From Alligator mississippiensis (lineage: Eukaryota > Chordata > Crocodylia > Alligatoridae), in contig NC_081831.1 of NCBI RefSeq assembly GCF_030867095.1, positions 66,850,716 through 66,914,715 of the forward strand: 64,000 nt of DNA, given 5' to 3'. Position numbers and translations under genes: made by a program. This document shows, one piece after another, positions 1-16,400 of the stretch. How positions within the stretch are numbered: position 1 is the stretch's first letter; each line of letters begins with the position of its first letter. The notes beneath the pieces were generated by a model. That model saw nothing but the letters and a program-made list of their open reading frames with translations, searched no databases and was not told where the DNA came from.

Positions 1-228
1 ACATAACACTAGCATAACACATTGACTTATAGCACTTAACCACTGAGCTTTTAAGCTGCACGATACATATTGCTGTACCGAGGTTCATCGTATTTGAAAG
101 AACATGTTCCATTTTCACCAGTAAGGAACAATCAGTAACTCTGTAGAGAGTGGAGTAAAGAAGGCTGCTGAGTTAGAGTACAGTGAGATAAAATGAGAAT
201 GAGTCAATGGGTCTCAGCTAGCAGTTGA

Positions 229-3928
<3,700 letters not shown>

Positions 3929-6699
3929 GTAAACCTATTAAAACCTGCTATAGACCATAGCTCAATATTTGTAACTGTTTGCTATCACAGATGATTCAGA
4001 GTTAGGATTCCCTTTCAGTCCCTAGAAACAAGCATAAAACTCTCATTATTTTGGTCTATTTTATAGCCACCTTTACCACATTTTTATTTGCCTTTTTATA
4101 CTCACAAAAGCTGAACTATTTAGTTGTTTTGGCCATTCATTTTAAGGAAGTGCAACACAAACCAGCAGAGGTGCAGACTGACATTCCCTACCATTTGCCA
4201 TGCTCTCCTCTTATGTGCTTTCTCTAAACCACAGGGTTTCCTTACTGATGTGGTCTGAGTCTTCAGATCCCATAGGGCTCAGATATGCTGGTGGCAGAGG
4301 AAAGGACCTGAATAGCAGCTCTCTTTCTCCAAGTTTCATCTGGTTAGCACTGTTGCTATTCCTCCCAGTATTTTGGCCATCTGCTTATGTCACTGATCAA
4401 CGGTACCAGCTGATGAAAAGTAGCTTAACCAGAGGCTGAGAACCAAATTGGAAGAGCTGTAAGAAGGGTTTTCCAGTTATAACTGGCCTTTTTCTTTTAT
4501 TTAAGCAATACAATATCTGATTATTTCAGCAGTCTGTGGGTTCTTTTCAGGTTGTATATTATATTCTTACTGTAAATTATTGTTAACATGAGATATATTT
4601 ATCACTCCATCAGCATTACACGTTCAGTTCTATGATTTGCATAAGTTCGTCACTGTATTTCATTTGTCGGGTACATTTAGAAATCCACCAGCATGCTAGG
4701 AGGGAAGAGTTACTTACTACTGAACACTGAAAGAGAAATGGAGCGGCTGCTCTACTCACTGGTTTTTGCATAGGGATGGGCGGGAGGGAGGCACCATCCA
4801 GGATCCAAATCCTCCTTCATGTGCTTGACATCCAATCTGAAATACAGTCTGAATTTTACAAGGAGCTCCTATCTGCATAATAGGTCGCACCAAACCCCAG
4901 ATCTGAATCCCTTGAATTGTACAGGTAGTTGGAATTCATGCCTCAATGTTATGCTCTCTCTCTACTGCTGCATTAGCTTTTAGCTGTCTACAAATTCTGA
5001 AGAACTGGTAGTGACAGTGTTTTCAGGCAGGAAGCTGCTTTCCTGTTGTGTTACCAACCTGTAAGAAAGATTGTCGTCTCTGCTCTCATTAACTGCATTC
5101 CTTAAAACAAGCCAGAGCAACACCAGCCTGAAGTGTATTTCACAGCCTGGTCAACCCCATGCAGTTTCTTTTTTAGCTGCAGCCAAACTGAATGCAGCAG
5201 TAGAGGGTGTTTGTTTCCAGTAGGGCTAAAATGTGCTAGGCACTGCAAAACCATAAAGAATAGCATTGCCTCATGCCAAAGAGCTTCACAACGTTAGAAA
5301 GATGAGCTGATGGACAGTACCACACGCATGTGATATAAGCAGTGATTCTGATAATGCAGCAATGCATACTTTCTTCATTTTTGCTGACACGTAGACTGTT
5401 GCCAGCGACCCCCTCAGGCTTGCCATTATTCGTCAGCCACTTTCTTATAGGGATCAGGGTGGAAATAGGTGCTGAAGAAGCAGTAGCATTGTAAATCATC
5501 TCAGAAATGGTGTTCACAGCATATAGGACAGCATGCAATATAGCACGTTATTCGTATATCAAGTATAAGAGGGCCCAGGTGATCTATTATGGACATGCAC
5601 TTAAAGGAAAGTGTCACTGGGTAATTCAGTAGGGGCATATATGGCTTTGCTCCTTCAAGGTGTTATGTGCCCTCAGGTCTTACTGAAGTGAATGGAAGTT
5701 GACACTGCCTGGCCTCTCAACCATGGCAGAATTAGCTGTTGCCATGAATTGGGCTGGGAAGTGTGTTGAGAAAGGATTTATTAATGTTTAAAGTGGCTGA
5801 GGCTCCTGCTGCTACCAGTCTTTTTATGTTTGAGCTGAAAACTTGAGTGGTACCAAGGCTCTCTGGGCTGGACTCTCGAGATGAAAACTCCCCTTGGAAG
5901 AGATGCTTGAATGCCCAAGCATAAAATATTTAGCCTTGCCCAAACCACAACCCTGGATCCCAGACCCAAGAGCTGTCAGACTGTTCCAGATAGAGACCTG
6001 AACTTGGCAGCTGATGGGACAAAACAATTTCATGGGTATGAACACCTCAGGCTGCTGGAAAGGCTTAATACAGGTCTTGGACAGGACTTTGGGGATAGAG
6101 GCCACCCTTGTTTGGCAGCAGGCTGAGCCAATGGTGCAAATGTAGAAATAGACCCTCACTCCCTGCTTGCAGACTGCATCAGTCTAGCTAGCAGAGGACA
6201 AAATACAGCCCTGATGCTGTCAGCTCTCGTGCTGACAAAGGGCTCAGCACTGTCTGTGAACCTGTATTTACTCGGCTGCAAAATGGAAGGGAGGGAAATG
6301 ACATGGTTCCATGCACCTAACAGTGCAAAATCCCAGAGTAGAGGTAGGCTGCTGCTTAGTCATAAACTAAGCCAGCCTCCCATCCTGCAGACCTAGCTAT
6401 GCATTAGGGTGATGTTGAGGACAGATGGAAGGTAACTCCAGTAGAAGTAATCCCAGGTTGAGACAAGAATGCTCTAAAACTCACAAACCAGCCTGACAAA
6501 GCATTTTTCTGCATTTGAAAGAGCTACTAATTGGAGGTAACAGTAATGTTGCAAATCACTTGATGCATCTGTTAATCACTTTATAATTTATGAACCTAAT
6601 TCTGAATGGATCCAGTCAGCCTTTGTGGTGTTTTCATGTAAGGCAAGTAGGAATGAAAGCAATACTGAGGTGGCAACACAGATTACATCAGGAGCCTGG

Positions 6700-6787
6700 G
6701 CTGCAATCAGGGTTCACATCACTTTGATTGTGGGAGACTTAAATCCAGGAGGACAGCGAGCATGCTGCTATTGGCCCTGATTGCAGC
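6700..6787. repeat. Inverted repeat, 13-bp perfect arms
   Basis: GCTGCAATCAGGG at 6700-6712 is exactly inverted as CCCTGATTGCAGC at 6775-6787, enclosing 62 bp. It could be the ends of a tiny MITE or a hairpin. No coding content is present. Confidence 0.6.
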
Positions 6788-6949
6788 ATGCCATTCAAAT
6801 GCAATCATCTGACGTCAGTAAGTCCCAACATAAGGCAAAGTAATGCAGTCGCCTCTTTCTACTTGTGCACAACCAGAATGCAAAAGGCACTTTCCCTTTG
6901 TTCTGTCCATAAAATGACAGAGGAACTGAGAGGCCGTTAGCTATATTAG

Positions 6950-7138
6950 TCTGAATTCGGGCAGAAGGCAAGGTAGGTTTTCACTTTATTTAGATGTGCG
7001 CTTTATGCACAACTAAATCAGAGCATACTTTTTCGTAGACAATGGGTTTACTTCATCAGATGCTGTTTCCACTGCTTACGAAAGCTTATGCTTTGCATCT
7101 CTGATCTCAAATTTACCCTGCCTTCTGCCAGATAGGAT
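6950..7138. mobile_element. Palindromic foldback MITE
   Basis: The outer arms are GGGCAGAAGGCAAGGTAGG and ACCCTGCCTTCTGCC. A second, inner inverted pair is ATCAGAGCATACTTTTTCGTA against TACGAAAGCTTATGCTTTGC..CTCTGAT. The nested symmetry means most of the ~190 bp could fold back on itself. The motif CGAAAGCTTATGC with CTTCATCAG is shared by an abundant vertebrate repeat class. No protein is encoded. Confidence 0.55.
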
Positions 7139-8209
7139 CTGACAGACACATTTTAACACATTAGCTAACACCCTACACAAAAATCTATGTTAAAGTTATG
7201 TTGAGGGTGAGACGTATGTAATGTAGCCGTGGCTACTTGGCCTGGGTCTTCTGTGAGATTCTTTATGGCTCAGATGTTAACTCCATCCATGGCAATTTAA
7301 TACCAACCTTTCACTCTAAAGCAAACATATGAGTAAAGAAGTAAAAGACTTCCCTAGGCAAAATAACTAAATTCTGTTCAGTTCTTTATTTGTGTACGGC
7401 CCCTTTGAAATCTGTGGGTTTTATAAAAGCTGGTTGAAAAAATGCCATATTTATAGGAAATTGCCTGGGTGTGAGGGCAGGAGAAGGGGATCAGAATTGA
7501 AAGTTCCTATGAAAAATTGTCACCAGAACTGGAAACGTGTATTTTAAAACTGGCTCAGTACAGTTTTTGTTTCCAGTTCCTCAAAGAATGAAAATGTTCT
7601 GAACAAACTGAAATTTTCCACAAGAAAACGAATGGCTTGGTTAGAGACATTTTGGTTGAAAAATATTTCAGTGAAAGAATTAATCTACCTCCAGATCGTA
7701 CAAAGATGCGAGTGCAGGGTTTGGTGCTGCGTCTTTGGACAGTCGTGGTTGGGGATGAACCCGTGTGTTAGTGCTAGTTCCACAGTCACAGCCCTGTCCT
7801 GGCTGCTGTTAGTCTTTGTATTTCAACACCAACCCATAACACTTGCAAGGGAATGAAAAAATCCCTGATTATTCAACCTTTAGTTTGAAAGATCTTCAGG
7901 TTTCTTCTCACATGGGATGACTGCACATCCTCCAAGCTGTACCATCATTTCATCAGCCTTTAAAGTGACCTATTCAATAAGGGATCACCACTCACAACAC
8001 TACCAAGTTACACACAGATACAGTACTGTACATCAAGGGAAACTCAGAGTTGTCTGAACTCAGGTCAGAAATGAAGGAACCCTTTTCGGAAACAGGGAAG
8101 TCCATTAACACGCATCTTTGCAGACTGATTTAAACTATTCTCTTTGTAAATGAATTCCACACACATTGGTAGATATGTGACTATCCATACAATTGTTACT
8201 GTGCTCTTA

Positions 8210-8488
8210 ACATAGGAAGCACATGAAGTGGTTAGAGCACAGGATTCGGAGTTGGAAATTCTTGGGTCTATTCCCAGCTTTGCCACTGACTCACTATGTG
8301 ACCTTGGGCAAGTCACTTAGCCTCTTTATGCCTCAGTTTCCCCATCTGTAAAATAGGGATAATAATACTTACCTACCTCGCAGGGGGGGGCGGGTTGTTA
8401 ATTGGTAATTGGAGGCTTAGTTAATCGGTAACGTTTGTAAGCACTTTCAGCTCCTCAGATTAAAGGCGCTATATACAGTAAGTGAATG
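8210..8488 (+). mobile_element. MIR/CORE-type SINE
   Basis: The copy is near full length. It has a tRNA-like head (GTGGTTAGAGCACAGGATTC, then GGGTCTATTCCC as a decayed B box). The diagnostic CORE/MIR body follows: TATGTGACCTTGGGCAAGTC, CCTCAGTTTCCCCATCTGTA and ATAGGGATAATAATACTTAC. The tail GTAAGCACTTTCAG..GGCGCTATATA differs from mammalian MIR, consistent with a sauropsid subfamily. Confidence 0.9.
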
Positions 8489-8820
8489 ATATTAGTAGCT
8501 GTAGGATTTACATTTATTTTCTTACAACTAATTCAGGTAAGAACTGATCTTCGTCAATTGTGAGAGTTTTCAATGTAGAAAATAGCTTGATTATCCAGAC
8601 AGGGGAATCTAGGGAGATTTCTGCAATTGCTTTGTAATGAGAGCAGAGAGCCCTAGAAGCCTGAACTCTGAACATCTTTGCTTTTGTGGATTTATGTCTC
8701 ACCCTGAATGTTACTTTATTGTATTTATTTGTGTCCCATCCTCTTTTTCTAATGGTATATGTAATATACTTTTTAGCAGAAATAGCAAAGAAATGTACAT
8801 ATTAAGACTTGTAATATTTA

Positions 8821-8841
8821 AGTAAATATATATATATATAA
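8821..8841. repeat. (AT)n microsatellite
   Basis: A short TA-dinucleotide run lies in AT-rich intergenic DNA. Confidence 0.7.
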
Positions 8842-10395
8842 GAATATAAATATAAAACCTTACATTTTGAAGAGATTCAAATTGGTTAATGCACCAGACT
8901 TCTAGAAGTCAGGAGGGCTTCAGATACAACCTACCATTGATGCATGTATCCATGGCAGGTAACTGAAGTAAGAATAGGAAACCTTTTACTATGTATTATT
9001 AACTTCTTGATATTAGTATATCCCCCCATTGCTGGCAATGGGAATCCAAGTCAGAAAACCACCATTGTTGCCATGCAGGTGTCCCACATAATCAATAGGA
9101 ACACGTATAGCAGTGCACCCAAAGGAAAGAGAATATCCATTTATTATGGGAGCTGCATAACCTCTCTGCAGTATATTTAGGGATGAGATATTCCAGACCA
9201 AGGTATGCAAGAAAACAGGCCTTTTACTCCCACTGCTATCATGTAAATGGAGCCCACTCCTGTTCCTATTGTCAATGATAAATCTCCACTCTCTCTCTTT
9301 TGGAGTAGACTCAGATTCTGAATCTCTCCTCACCACATTGGAAATGTACTCTAGCTATTGTATTGAACCAATGGAGTTATTTTCCTTCCCTACTCCCAAA
9401 CATTGACATAGATTTACATGAGTATAGATTATATAACTTTTTTCTTTGGCTTCATCTTGCATCCAAATTTTGTGGGCCTTACTCAGGGAAAAGTTCTGTT
9501 TGCAGCAGGAATTTGTGGACAGTTGTTATAAGATTTGGCCCTTCATACCATCTTGCACTATTGGCACCCCATGAATTCAAAGGAAGCGAACAGAGTGTTA
9601 TACGGTGAAGAATACAAAAGGTGCCATTTGCAGTCATTTTGGAGAAGCATGGAAAATTATACGACCACCAACTATTTCATGAGCTTTCTAGAATTCTCTG
9701 CTGATCGCCCTCTTGCGATAACTCCTTGCACAATTTCAGTATTTCAACTTTCCTGGTCTCAGACCAGAATCCAGAAAAAAGCAAAAAAATAAATAAAATG
9801 GACTACTTGTGTAAAATTACCTAAAGAAAGTTGAATTCTGGTGAAATGATTGGGTCAGTCACCCTTGTAGCCAACAGTTGGGTTGTTACAGTACACTACC
9901 ATTATCAGCAATATACATTTTAATAAGGAGGCAATGTACAGATCCAAAGTCTTAATTTCCAAAGACACGTGTTGGCCACTCTCTAGTCTACAGTTAAATG
10001 TGGAAACTGTCGAATACTACTTTTAAAAATTATTTGGATGGATTAATTTTAGCACATGGCAAACCTGTGAACCATTTGGAATGAAAGGATTAAAGGCATT
10101 GCTTAACAACAACAACCCACCCCTTCTGTCCACTTGCAAGACTGGGGTTCAAAATATCACTAGAGTACTGCAGCCTTATGTCAGAGAAGGACAACTGAAG
10201 CATATTGAAGCAGACAGACATCCCAAAAAAACCCTGTAACTCCCAAATGCAAAATGGAGAAATTAATTAGAAGCAGTGAGATGACAGTGAATAAGCCACC
10301 TCAGCAATGAGACTTGTAAAATAATGCACTACCAAAATAGTCTATAGTAGACTATAGAAAGACTATAGGACATGTGCTTCTTGACACTCCAATAC

Positions 10396-10945
10396 TATAA
10401 TAGGGTCATAGAAAATTAGGGCTGGAAGGAACCTCAGGAGGTCACATCTAGTCCAATCCCCTGCTCAAAACAGGACCATCCCCAACTAGATCATCCCAGC
10501 CAAAGCTTTGTCTAGCCAGGTCTTAAACACCTCCAAGGATGGAGTTTCTACCACCTCTCTGGCTAACCTGTTCCAGTGCTTTACTATCCTCTGAGTGAGA
10601 AAGTTTTTCCTCATATCTAACCTAACCTTCCCTTGCTGCAATCTGAGCCCATTGCTCCTTGTTCTGTCATCTGCCACCACTGAGAACAGTCCAGCTCCAT
10701 CCTCTTTGGACGCCCACTTCAGGTAGTTTACAGCTGCTATTAACGCCCCCCCCCCCCGTCAGTCTTCTCTTCTGGAGACTAAATAAGCCCAGGTCCCTCA
10801 GCCTCCCCTCATCCATCATGTGCCCCAGAACTGTTTTTACTGCCCTTCACTGGACTCTCTCCTATTAATGTCCACATTGTTTCCGTAGTGGGGGGACCAA
10901 AACACAGTACTCCAGATGTGGCCTCACCAGGCCACATTTACCTTA
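10396..10945 (-). mobile_element. CR1 LINE fragment: end of the reverse-transcriptase ORF plus 3' UTR, - strand
   Basis: Read on the - strand, 10680-10486 translates to a 64-residue piece with GLRLQQGKVRLDMRKNF and AREVVETPSLEVFKTWLDKA, typical of the C-terminus of CR1 ORF2. The 3' UTR with the CTGGGATGATCTAGTTGGGG and CCTGAGGTTCC motifs follows toward 10396. The 5' side is truncated near 10945. A C12 run (10746-10757) interrupts the reading frame. Confidence 0.9.
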
Positions 10946-13900
10946 AGAAGGACCTTTTTTGTTCCATGCAAACTAGTCCACGTTTCACGTTATTTGCTTG
11001 ATTTGTTTTTCTTTATGAAAGAGCTACACTCGTTTCCTGATTTTAGACAGTGAGAGGCATACAAGGTTAAAACAAAGTTTTCCTTTTTATTCATCGTGCA
11101 CTTTTTTCCTGTAGGAATGATTAATGTCCTAAGTCATAATGTGGAAGGATTCTTCTTAAGATAGAGCCTTTTATCTATAGCTGCATTTGAAATATGGTGA
11201 AATGGAATACGATCTTTATCTTCAGATCATTTGATACTTCTTTTTACTCCACAGGAAGCTCTCTCCTTTGACTTAAGGTGTGCAAAGCCAACCAAAAAGA
11301 CTAACAAGACAAAACAAACCCTGATGAAGTGGCTTGAACAATCTTTTTGTTAGAAGTGACCTTTAAAGCGATATCCAGAAAACTTCCAAAAGATCAATCT
11401 ATAGTGAAGGTGAGCAGCTATTTAAAACAGCAGCTCCCATCCTCTTTAAACACCGCCTTTGGTAAACAGTGTGTGTGTTTGTCCACCTTCACATCGGTAG
11501 CATGAACTGAACTACAAGATGTAATTATTCAGACATAAGAGATGCCAATCTTTCCTAGAGAAATTAGCTAATAAAACACTGAAATCTTTAGGCAACCGAA
11601 TTCAAAGGATATGCCTTTTTGAATTTTTAAAGTTGCTGTTTTGAAGCAAGGGGCTTCCTTTGTGGTAGGCTGTGTAGTTTCATCTATCAGCTGTTAATTG
11701 GGTTTATAGAATATAGTTTGGGAATTGCAACCAGCTGGTGTTGGAAAGGGCAAGGATTGTGATTGAGATTTCAGTATTCTGTTTTCATACATGGCAGGTC
11801 TAAAGGAAACAGGCTTCTTCTGCAGCCACACTTCCATTTTGCATTGACTCAAATACTAAATTGCCTCTGCCCAGGGCTTAACCATAGACAGGATTTGGAA
11901 TTCGAGCACATTTATTTTAATGGCATTTTACCCCATAGGACTTTAAAAAAAAGAGGTTGAGAAAGTAGTTCGCTTTTTGAAGTTTTATCCAAAATCATAA
12001 TGTACCTTTTTCAGGCAAAATACCCAGCAGAGATGGGAGGAATCATACGTAGGTAACACTGAGTGAGGGCCTCAACATTTGGACACTCAGTTGTAGCCTC
12101 CTTGCAAACAAACACCCCTCCCTTGCTTCGTTTTATCTACTTTTCTACTTGCATATTTTCAGTCAGCAGTGCAAACTCCATGCCATTCCCAACCATGACA
12201 CATGTACAAATGAAGAGAAATGATGTACATAATAAATCTATTTATTTATGTGTATTTTTAGCTTAATTGTAAACTGACAAAAAATAAAAAGCATTTACTT
12301 TTTTCCCAAGAAATGTATGCCTATTGAAATTCAAGGTGTTTCTACCTTTTCAGATGTAACATTTCCAGCTGCCTATTGATAATAAACATTTATGAACAGT
12401 AATAGATCTAGCACGGTATAATCTTTGCCATGTTCAGAGGAACCTTTCTAAAGGCTCTACACGCACACCAGCCCGTTTATCTCTGGTGTATTGTCATGGA
12501 GAGAACTCAAGGGCCCTGATCATGTAGAGACTCAGGCAGGTGCTTGGTTTTAAATGAGCAGTCCTCACTTGTCTTCAATGGGACTAACAGTTAAGAAGAT
12601 GTCAGTCTTTGTGGACCTACATATATATTTTCTGGGTATGTTAGAAATGTCATGAACATTGGGCCTAATAGCACCTGAAGCTTAATGAGCTGTTTTTCCT
12701 ACACCAATATAAAAGTGAAGCACCATAGTGTTGTAACTGCTTATTCTCCAGGAGAAAATTTTCCCCCTTGATTTTTAAGGTTAGCTCTATCTGTATAACA
12801 GCATTGATGCCAGTATAGTTTGTTTCAGTTTGGAAAGCCAAATATGCTCATCCATTATAAATCAACTTTATACCACTATAACTTCATGCTCCTGCCACAT
12901 GCTGTTATAATGGCATAACTTTCTCAAATACACCCTCCCTTAGTCTTCTTGGGGCTGAACCATCACTCATGAAAAGTAATAGGAAGCCCATAATAAGTAG
13001 GCTCTGGAGTGAACCTACTGGAAAATAAGGCTTGTTTTCTTGAATTAGACAAGGGCACCATCTAGGAAGATAAATATCAGAGTGTCTTGAATTCTACAGT
13101 TACTTGGATAAAGTAGAAGCAAAAAGTGAAATTTAAAGGGTATGTTCTCTCTCACTCTCTCTCTCTCTCTATATATATGGGCATAGTATGCTTCATTAAC
13201 TTTTGCAGTCTGGGAAGAGAAAAATAAAATTGTAAATATATTTAAAATAAATGAGAGGAAAATGCTAAATTTTTTAAGAAACTAAAGAAAGGGAATTCAA
13301 AGAAACACTTAAACATATCCCTTAAATGCTAGAAAATCTGAAAACCCAGAGATAAAATATCCCAAAACATCAGTACTTTGTATATTCAAGTAGGAGTTCA
13401 GCCAAAATACATTTCTCAAGCTTCTGTCCCTACTGATGTCATTTGGTTCTTGTTCCAGAAATGGGAGTCCAACCATACATAGAAATACTGTATAGGATTT
13501 TCCCATCTTAGTTTCTAACTAGATAGCAGGCACCTCTGTTCAGTCAGGATAACATACAATGCAAAATACAATTGAAAAAATGCCTGGTAGTAACGTTACA
13601 TCTATAAAATTTGTACTTTCTGGAAGGTGATATGAATTTCAAATTTATGAAGATAAATTCATTACAAGATACAAAAGCTGTCACCTTGGAATTATATAAC
13701 AGCATCCAGAAAGATACTGTTTTCTTTTAAAAATCAGACATAGCAGTTAATTTACATGTTTGAAGAAAACATTGAAGCAGGTAAGGATGGAAACGAGAAA
13801 GGACAAAAAAGAAAGCAAGCTTTCTCCATCTTTGTACCAGCATCTGGTAGCTATTTCAACTACCTTGTAAAAACAGACACAAGCTGATGGGTACAAGTAT

Positions 13901-14950
13901 CAGTACAGAAGTATAGAATCCCAGCTCCCTGGAGTCAGTAGCAAAATATCCACCTACTTAAGTGAAACCTGGATTTCACCCCTGTGATCTAATCATCCCA
14001 TTGGACATGCTCAAATAGACACCAATGAAATACATGAGACTCAAGCTGCAACATTTAAATCCAGATCCCAATTTTGTATAGCCCATAATTCAGGTCCAAG
14101 ATTTTTAGCTTTCACTACTCTAATGAAAGGGGCTACTTAGAAAATATGGATCTGGATTTATATTCTGAACACCTTCCATATTTGGATCTAGGCTCTTGGT
14201 TGGGATACCTTTATAAAAATGATTTTTACAAAATATCAATGAGGGACTGAATATCATCAAAAGCATTCATAGTGATAACAGAAAACCTAAAATGAAGCCC
14301 TGGAAAGGAGAAGAGCAGGTAGCAACTGAATGAGAAATGCAGCTTCCTGTAGGACCTCTGGCTTAGTGTTACTGTTCAATGAGGTGGGGGGGGGAAAGGG
14401 CTGTAGTCTGAACTTTGGCAGTTTCACCAACATCTCATATTGCTGTCAGGCAGAATTACAAAGGACTTTTTCAGTAGTATTAAATGATAATTATCTTTAA
14501 TAATAAATGAATTTTACAACTGGATGGTTCCAGAAAATGTGTTCTACTAGCCTTCACCACAAGGTCCTCTACTGAAATGGGACCAGAGCTATTGTTTTTG
14601 ATGAAAGAAGAACCTCCTAAATGCAACTAAATGTCTCACCTGAGCAGGTACCTCCAAGGTACATTGGCAAAAACCCAAAATGACACTTCAGATTTATATT
14701 AGTATAATAAGATCCAAATGTAGCTCTCAGAGACCACTAACTGGTCAAACCCATTTAAGTGCCCCATCTACAGATAATAGGTTGGGCTAAGCAAGCCCAT
14801 AGCCTGCTCACCAAGATTTGCAGTAGTTTCAGCAGATGACTGTGCACTGGCCTCCCATACATGCAAAGCAAGACTTTTCCATGTTGATTGCTTTTATTTG
14901 TGTTTCAGTAACAGAGATACCAACCCAAGTTTGGATCTGAATTTTCTTAA
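10946..14950. other. Intergenic stretch without recognised genes
   Basis: The sequence is AT-rich with only short, unrelated open frames. A candidate polyadenylation hexamer AATAAA (12283-12288) followed by T-rich sequence could end a long TRPC5 3' UTR, but this is weak. A (CT)n(AT)n microsatellite occurs at 13147-13178. Confidence 0.4.
13147..13178. repeat. (CT)n(AT)n compound microsatellite
   Basis: Consecutive CT dinucleotides pass directly into AT dinucleotides. Confidence 0.8.
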
Positions 14951-14954
14951 GGAA

Positions 14955-15075
14955 TCAAAACGCATGGCAGAGGTAATATCTTTTATTAGACCAACTAGAT
15001 CTTGGAATAAAAATTCTTTATTTGCAAGCTTTCAGGCACCAGCACCCTTCATCAGGCATAGGAGATTGCAAAGAT
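14955..15075 (-). mobile_element. Interspersed repeat fragment (unassigned DNA-transposon type)
   Basis: The stretch GGCAGAGGTAATATCTTTTA..AGACCAACTAG..GCAAGCTTTCAGGCACC..CCTTCATCAGGC resembles a high-copy vertebrate repeat remembered from many reptile assemblies. The family name is not certain, and the strand is a guess. Confidence 0.35.
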
Positions 15076-15680
15076 TGTAGAAGTTCTCCTAGGGAGTAAT
15101 GAAAATTCATATTTCACAGGATAGCTGAAAATGTGGTAAAGTCTCCTATTTGGAACAGTGCATTTTGTGCAAATTAGGCTCAGAGAAAAGTTGGGAAACT
15201 CTTTTTACCTTGCAGTTGTCTGGTGGCAAGTAGGGTGTAGAATCATATTTCCTTCTGGTTATGATGTTTCATGTTTCACAGAAGAGTGGAAAGATGGAAT
15301 GCTCTCCTGGGCAGAGATTTCTTTAGGATCAAAGATATCCACATTCAGAGGGCTATCTATGCCAATAAAACTGCAGAGTGGTTGAATGTTCATTTACTAC
15401 ATGCTTTCTGCCTTAAATACTGAGTGAGAGCAAGAGCAACTTGGTCAGTACCTATTTAAATGAATGATCTCTCCAGTTCTATATTATGTTGCAAAAGCAA
15501 AACAAACCGTCCCCACGTAACTCAAAATACACTATTCCCACATTAAATTTAACCACTCATTTTAAAAAAATGCAGTGCAATGGAGCATACTTCAGAAAGT
15601 GCAACAAAGAGTCCAAAGGAAAATAAATTTATTTTATTGCTGGGGTGCAAAGGAGAAATCAATACTATAGGGACTCTACC

Positions 15681-15998
15681 TAGGGATCTACCTAAGTTGT
15701 GGTGAGAACAGGATTTTTGTGGCCTGCTCAGTGTGCAGAGCAATTTCACAGGCATTTCGCAAGAGCCCTGCCTCATGCCATTGACTGGCAGATGGGCCCC
15801 CAGCAGCCCTGCCCTTCACTGTGGATTGGTGGAAGGCACCTTCACTCAGCTTGTCACTACTGCTTTTTTTTTTTGGTTGATTTCACAGAAAATCATGGCC
15901 AATACCAGATTTCCTGGTAATAGTGGACCATCACCGACAATGCTGTTTTTTTGCAGTTTCTATGAAATCTATGAAACTGCAATTTAGGTAGGTCCCTA
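15681..15998. mobile_element. Non-autonomous DNA transposon, 318 bp
   Basis: The left end TAGGGATCTACCTAAGTTG and right end CAATTTAGGTAGGTCCCTA are inverted copies (about 17 of 19 positions). The interior is non-coding, with a T run and a short GC-richer centre. No clean target duplication was found. A hAT type is likely but unproven. Confidence 0.6.
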
Positions 15999-16115
15999 CT
16001 TATAGGTTACTCTGCCTTCCTACTCAGAACAGTTGAGGTCATTTAGATTTGCAGCCCAACACCCCAAGCACTGTCAGCATTATTTGCACTTCCTGCTTGC
16101 CAAAAAAAGAGCATT

Positions 16116-16400
16116 GTGGTAATGAAATCTTGCAGGAGTCTTCCTCCACTTGGGGTGGCCCTGGGCGATAGTCTCCCACGAGTTGATGTTGATCAAGGAC
16201 GGATGATATGCAAGGTTCTCTGTACTTTGAAACCTTACGATGACAACAGAAAATGGAAAAGCAGTAGTGGTAGAAATAATGTGTTGCAGACCGAATCAAG
16301 AATCCAGAGCCGCCCACCCTGCACGGAAACATGCCCGATGTGCAACAGTGTCCATCGATACTGTATCAGCCTCGTCAGCCATCTTCGGACCCACAGATAA
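16116..16400 (+). pseudogene. Retroelement-like ORF terminus with a C2H2 zinc finger
   Basis: A 94-residue open frame ends in C-P-M-C-(x12)-H-L-R-T-H-R. This Cys2-His2 finger placed right at the C-terminus followed by a stop resembles the terminal finger of some vertebrate non-LTR retrotransposon ORF2 proteins. No reverse-transcriptase motif precedes it, so it would be a 5'-truncated relic. A chance frame cannot be excluded. Confidence 0.35.

Larger units (their letters stand above)
3929..8209 (+). other. TRPC5 3' UTR and downstream spacer, no further gene seen
   Basis: TRPC5 mRNAs have long 3' UTRs, so the first part of this stretch is presumably transcribed. No AATAAA close to the stop stands out. 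A candidate AATAAA with T-rich sequence after it occurs only far downstream, at 12283-12288. Open frames here are short and show no family resemblance. Two foldback structures (6700-6787 and 6950-7135) are listed separately. Confidence 0.4.
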
